Shown here: piece by piece, positions 60,379-64,000 of the stretch
Numbering within the stretch: the stretch's first letter is position 1
Layout: each line of letters starts with the position of its first letter
Source of the DNA: Planctomycetota bacterium
Lineage (GTDB): Bacteria > Planctomycetota > UBA1135 > UBA2386
Length of the DNA: 64,000 nt
Direction: 5' to 3'
NCBI GenBank assembly: GCA_020638655.1
Contig: JACKIC010000005.1
Coordinates: forward strand, 417,180-481,179
The notes under the pieces: generated by a model
Told to the model about the DNA's origin: nothing
The model's input: only the letters and a program-made list of their open reading frames with translations
The model's database searches: none
Made by a program: the position numbers and the translations under genes

Positions 60379-61311
60379 ATGTTTCTCAAGGACAACAATC
60401 CCGATCGCAACGCCAAGGCCGCCGCGCGCCAGCTCGACAAGATCTGCGCCAAGATGGAGCAGCTGTGCGTGCCCGTGCAGGACGCGCTGATGCGCATCGC
60501 CGGCGGCCTCGACAGCCCCGAGGCCCGGCAGCGCATCGAGCAGTTCCAGGAGAAGCTCAGCATCGTCAACGGCGCGCTGTTCGTGCTCAACGAGCGGCAG
60601 TGCGCGCCCGGTGGCGGCATGAGCCAGCGCCTTGCGGCGCGCATCGCGAGCAAGGGCCCGGCCCCGAACAACAGCCCCGCCCGCGACGACGCGGCGGCCG
60701 ACGAGGCGCGCCCCAGCCTGCAGGGTTCGTGCTCGTCGTTGTCGCTGGCCGCGCTGCTGCAGCTGCTCGCCGAACAGAAGAAGTCCGGCTCGGTCACGCT
60801 CGGCCTCGCCCAGGAGACGATCACGCTGATGATCGAGGACGGCGACGTCGTCTACGTCTCGTGCTCGCCGTCGCGGCGGGGCGAACGCCTCGGCGAACTG
60901 CTCGTCGCCAACGGCGACGTGGTCCGCGACCACCTGATCGCGTTCGTCGACAGCTACCGCAGCAAGGGTGAGCACTTCGGCATGGCCCTGGTCGAGCGCG
61001 GCGTCGTCAGCCAGGAAGCCCTGACGCGCGCGTTGATGCAGCAGGTGCAGCAGCGCCTCGACCGCGCCTTCGCCGAACCGAACTGCAGCTTCGTGTTCCA
61101 CGAGGGCCGGCACGGCAACCCGACCGGGCTCACCGTCGACGTCGCCGACTTCCTCGAGACCACCGGCCGCGCGCCCGCGCCGCGCAAGTCGGACGCCGAC
61201 CTCGCGCCGTCGTTCGGCAATGGCGAGGCCGACGCGCCGCCGCCGTCGATCGCGGCCAGCAAGTGGCAGGGCGGGCTCGACAGCGGCTGGGGATGGAAAG
61301 AGGACAAGTGA
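60379..61311 (+). CDS. DUF4388-domain protein linked to PilT
   Basis: 310 residues from the ATG preceded by AGGGGGA at good spacing; an ATG 15 codons upstream has no ribosome site. An N-terminal helical part (1-95, coiled-coil-like) is followed by a DUF4388 domain (LQGSCSSLSLAALLQLLAEQKKSGSVTLGL, then MIEDGDVVYVSCSPSRRGERLGELLV) and a helical end (GVVSQEALTRALMQQVQQRL). DUF4388 proteins in myxobacteria and others are tied to gliding, sensing and type IV pili. PilT follows after 11 bases, so a role in pilus control is likely, not proven. Confidence 0.82.
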   Translation: MFLKDNNPDRNAKAAARQLDKICAKMEQLCVPVQDALMRIAGGLDSPEARQRIEQFQEKLSIVNGALFVLNERQCAPGGGMSQRLAARIASKGPAPNNSPARDDAAADEARPSLQGSCSSLSLAALLQLLAEQKKSGSVTLGLAQETITLMIEDGDVVYVSCSPSRRGERLGELLVANGDVVRDHLIAFVDSYRSKGEHFGMALVERGVVSQEALTRALMQQVQQRLDRAFAEPNCSFVFHEGRHGNPTGLTVDVADFLETTGRAPAPRKSDADLAPSFGNGEADAPPPSIAASKWQGGLDSGWGWKEDK

Positions 61312-61322
61312 GGTGATCGGCG

Positions 61323-62426
61323 ATGACTGAAGCGACCGCGACCAAGACCCCGACCGCGCCCGACCTGTTCGCCCACATGGTGAAGATCGGCGCCTCCGAT
61401 CTTCACCTCGGCGTCGGCACGCCGCCCGCGGTGCGCATCGACGGCAAGGTGCGCCGCATTCCCGGCGTCGAGCCGCTCACCGAGGAGCAGACGCGCGACT
61501 ACGCGCGTTGCCTGATGACCGACGAGCAGGCGGCGCGCTTCGCCAAGAAGCGCGACATCGACTTCGCCTACTCGATCCCCGGACTCGGCCGCTTCCGCGT
61601 CAACGCGATGAGCCGCCGCGGCAGCACCGCGCTGGTGGCGCGCCACATCCCGCACGAGATCCCGTCGCCGGCCCAGCTCGGCCTGCCCGCCGTCTGCCGA
61701 CACCTGGCGACGCGCGCGCGCGGGCTCGTGCTCGTCACCGGCCCGACGGGCAGCGGCAAGACGACGTCGTTGGCGGCGATCCTGGACTTCGTCAACTCGA
61801 CCCACGAGGGACACATCCTCACGCTCGAGGACCCGATCGAGTTCCTGCACCGCGCCAAGCGCTGCATCGTCACGCAGCGCCAGGTCGGCGACGACACCGA
61901 CACGTTCGCAGACGGCCTGCGCGCCGGCCTGCGCCAGGATCCCGACGTGATCATGATCGGCGAGATGCGTGACCTGGAGACGATCCAGCTCGCGATCACG
62001 GCCGCCGAGACGGGGCACCTGGTGTTCGGCACGCTGCACACGACCAGCGCGATCGCCACCGTCGACCGCATCATCGACGTGTTCCCGCCCGAGCGGCAAC
62101 AGCAGGTGCGCATGCAGCTGGCCGGCTCGCTGCAGGGGGTCCTGTCGCAGTGCCTGCTGCCGCGCATCGGCGGCGGCCGGGTCGGCGCCCACGAGGTGCT
62201 CGTCGCCACGGACGCCGTGCGCGCGCAGATCCGCGAGGGCAAGACCTCGCAGATCCTCAGCAGCATGCAGACCAGTCGCAACACCGGCACCAAGACCCTC
62301 GAGGAGGCCCTGGTCGAACTGGTCAAGGGCGGGCTCGTCGAGCTCGAAGACGCCGTGCGCGTCGCCAATCGGCCCGACGCCGTGCAGCGTAGCGTCGCCG
62401 GCCAGGCCGAACCCGGCGCCGATTGA
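61323..62426 (+). CDS. pilT: PilT-type twitching motility ATPase
   Basis: 367 residues, normal for PilT. It powers type IV pilus retraction. Seen: N-terminal domain with GASDLHLGVGTPPAVRIDGKVRR, Walker A GPTGSGKTTSLAA near residue 145, the Asp box ILTLEDPIEFLH, Walker B RQDPDVIMIGEMRDLET, the His box HLVFGTLHTTSAIATVDRIID, and the C-terminal AIRE-like part (REGKTSQILSSMQTS, replacing the AIRxLI motif). PilU cannot be excluded. Follows the DUF4388 gene at 11 bases; no other pilus gene is in the window. Confidence 0.95.
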   Translation: MTEATATKTPTAPDLFAHMVKIGASDLHLGVGTPPAVRIDGKVRRIPGVEPLTEEQTRDYARCLMTDEQAARFAKKRDIDFAYSIPGLGRFRVNAMSRRGSTALVARHIPHEIPSPAQLGLPAVCRHLATRARGLVLVTGPTGSGKTTSLAAILDFVNSTHEGHILTLEDPIEFLHRAKRCIVTQRQVGDDTDTFADGLRAGLRQDPDVIMIGEMRDLETIQLAITAAETGHLVFGTLHTTSAIATVDRIIDVFPPERQQQVRMQLAGSLQGVLSQCLLPRIGGGRVGAHEVLVATDAVRAQIREGKTSQILSSMQTSRNTGTKTLEEALVELVKGGLVELEDAVRVANRPDAVQRSVAGQAEPGAD

Positions 62427-62547
62427 GCGCGCCGCGCCGCCCGTGCCAACGGGCGCAGCCGACGACGCACAGTACGGACCACGACGGCGCCGATGACGCC
62501 GCAGACCGGTCCGCATTCCGCACCGCATCCACGCACCGAGACTTGCC

Positions 62548-64000
62548 ATGGTCCAACGCCCGAGCCGTCCTGCCGTCGTCCTCTCCATCGCCTTCGCCCT
62601 CGCTGCGTGCAGCGGCGGCGGCAACACCAGCAACGCCTCGCCGCGCATCACCACGATCCCGGCACAGACGACGACCGGCGGCACGTTCACGCTCGACCTC
62701 GCCGACTACGTCAGCGACCGCGAAGGCGCCTCGGTGACCTACGCGGTGATCTCCGGTGGCGGCTCGTTCGCGGGCAGCGTCTACAGCAACGCGTTCGACA
62801 CGATGGGCACCCACTCGGTCGAGTTCACGGCGACCGACGGCAGCAAGACGACGACCGGGACGTTCGAGGTCCGGGTCACGGCCGCCAACCTGGTCGTGGT
62901 CAAGGAAGACAACAGCGGCCTTCTGCTGCTCGACTCGACCAGCAACTCGTTCGTGCGCGTCACCGGCTCGACCGCGGCGCCGACCTTCGCGGCCGGCCTC
63001 GGCGACGGCCGCCTGGTCTACCAGCTCGGCAACCCGTACCAGCTCTGGCTGTTCGATCCGATGACGCGCCGCGCGACGCGGCTGGGCGCCAACTCGACCG
63101 GCGCGGTCACCTACCGCGGCACGACCAGCGACGACAAGATCGTCTACACCGACGGCCCGTCGACGGCGATGACGCTGTACTTCCACAACCCGACCTCGGG
63201 GCTGGCGCGTGAGATCGCGCAGGGCGCGCTGAGCACCCTCGACGTGCTGGTCGACAGCGACGACATGGTCTTCTACGAGATCGGCGTGAACGGCCAGGGC
63301 GACGTCTACTACTACGACCCGAGCGAGGACGACTCGTACGCGGTCGGCACGGCGGTCACCGACGAACAGATCGCCGCGGTGCTGCCGGGCGGCGGCGTGG
63401 TGTTCACGCGCGTCGGCACCGGCGGCGAGCACGACCTGTTCTGCTTCCGCGTCGGCACGGGCCTGGTCGAGATCGGCGCCGACGTCGCCGCGCTCGACAC
63501 GCGCAACAAGACCTTCTGCGCCGTCGGCAACAACGGCGAGGTGGTGTTCACCGCGCTCAACGGCGCCGACGAGGAGCTCTGGTTCTGGAACCCGTCGAAC
63601 GGCCAGACCACGGCGATCGAGACCGGCGTGAGCGTCGCCGTCGACGGCGTCGGCGCGGGCAACGAGGTCGTCTACCGCATCGTCGTCAGCGGTAGCGAAC
63701 ACGACATCTCCTTCTACGACCTCGACGACGCCACCACCGCCGTGGTGCGCGACGCCTCGGACCTGGGCTCGGTGCTCGCGATCGTCGACGGCGGCAGCAC
63801 GCGCTGGGCGATCGTGCAGGGCAGCGGCGCGACCAGCAGCGTGCTGGCGGTGTCGCTGGTGAGCTCGCCGAGCACCCAGACCTACGCCGCGGGCGGCGCC
63901 GCCGAGCTCGGCGGCGTGCTCGCCAACGACGACGTCGTCGCGCAGCGCACCGACGGCACCGCGCTCAACGTGTTCGACGCCTCGGCCGGCACCTGGGGCA
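62548..64000 (+). CDS. Lipoprotein with propeller-like repeats, 3' end cut by window edge
   Basis: 484 codons visible from ATG (MVQRPSRPAVVLSIAFALAAC), lipobox LAAC followed by SGGGNTS. The first 70 mature residues look like an Ig/cadherin-like domain (TTGGTFTLDLADYVSDREGASVTYAVISGGG). From about residue 115 repeated strands of the form LLLLDSTSNSFVRVT, LWLFDPMTRRATRLG, LYFHNPTSGLAREI, VYYYDPSEDDSYAVG, LFCFRVGTGLVEI and LWFWNPSNGQTTAI recur about every 45-50 residues. This fits a beta-propeller of at least seven blades still running at the edge. Function unknown; surface binding is plausible. Confidence 0.85.
   Translation, partial: MVQRPSRPAVVLSIAFALAACSGGGNTSNASPRITTIPAQTTTGGTFTLDLADYVSDREGASVTYAVISGGGSFAGSVYSNAFDTMGTHSVEFTATDGSKTTTGTFEVRVTAANLVVVKEDNSGLLLLDSTSNSFVRVTGSTAAPTFAAGLGDGRLVYQLGNPYQLWLFDPMTRRATRLGANSTGAVTYRGTTSDDKIVYTDGPSTAMTLYFHNPTSGLAREIAQGALSTLDVLVDSDDMVFYEIGVNGQGDVYYYDPSEDDSYAVGTAVTDEQIAAVLPGGGVVFTRVGTGGEHDLFCFRVGTGLVEIGADVAALDTRNKTFCAVGNNGEVVFTALNGADEELWFWNPSNGQTTAIETGVSVAVDGVGAGNEVVYRIVVSGSEHDISFYDLDDATTAVVRDASDLGSVLAIVDGGSTRWAIVQGSGATSSVLAVSLVSSPSTQTYAAGGAAELGGVLANDDVVAQRTDGTALNVFDASAGTWG

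Noticed and set aside
1..64000. tRNA, rRNA, CRISPR array, prophage or riboswitch
   Set aside because: No T-loop-type sequence in the gaps, no regular spaced repeats, no phage genes and no conserved leader were seen by eye.

Overview
The window is about 70% GC and densely coded on both strands, with many 4-base stop/start overlaps (ATGA). Outer-membrane beta-barrels ending in Phe, lipoboxes, an LpxR-type lipid A deacylase and an RND efflux pair point to a diderm bacterium. A Ser/Thr kinase overlapping an ECF sigma factor, a diheme protein of the planctomycete cytochrome type, a formylglycine sulfatase and several multiheme or monoheme cytochromes point to a GC-rich member of the Planctomycetota. 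This is an inference from gene content; no rRNA, tRNA or universal marker gene was seen.

Layout. 1-4.2 kb (minus): a Ser/Thr kinase cut by the window edge, an LpxR-family deacylase and a clan-D-like glycoside hydrolase. 4.3-16 kb: an electron-transfer region. A DUF2459-like lipoprotein is followed by three translationally coupled genes: a diheme planctomycete-type cytochrome, an 18-heme MtrA/DmsE-type cytochrome, and an outer-membrane barrel with a triheme N-terminus. Then come a monoheme protein (minus), a YdjM-like membrane protein (minus), an ApbE-DUF2271 flavin transferase and a PepSY membrane protein. This region is the strongest candidate for an unusual system: an MtrAB/PioAB-like porin-cytochrome conduit in which the porin itself carries hemes. 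16-18 kb: PPK2, rhamnose mutarotase and a HugZ-like flavin/heme protein. 18.3-23.3 kb: a compact cluster of five genes of unknown function. 23.4-32.6 kb: an amidohydrolase and, around a large imperfect palindrome, three polyprenyl-sugar-type glycosyltransferases running into an RND pump operon. 32.7-39.4 kb: a barrel protein, a hybrid histidine kinase, a sulfatase and two small barrels. 39.5-43.9 kb: an octaheme TPR cytochrome, DoxX and two lipoproteins. 44-48.6 kb: an ECF sigma factor/kinase pair and a complete 1.24-kb insertion sequence wedged exactly between two convergent stop codons. 48.6-58.2 kb: an arylsulfotransferase-like protein, an SLC12-type transporter, a glycosylasparaginase and two secreted zinc peptidases, one of them an M49 lipoprotein. 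58.4-64 kb: unknown membrane and lipoproteins, a DUF4388-type protein with PilT, and a lipoprotein cut by the right edge.

How the genes may work together. The heme genes at 5-11.4 kb would carry electrons through the periplasm and outer membrane. The flavin transferase and PepSY protein could be the inner-membrane flavin branch of the same traffic, but no FMN-accepting domain was found in the window, so that link is conjecture. Convergent gene pairs are closed by inverted repeats that include the stop codons themselves. No CRISPR array, prophage, tRNA or rRNA was seen.
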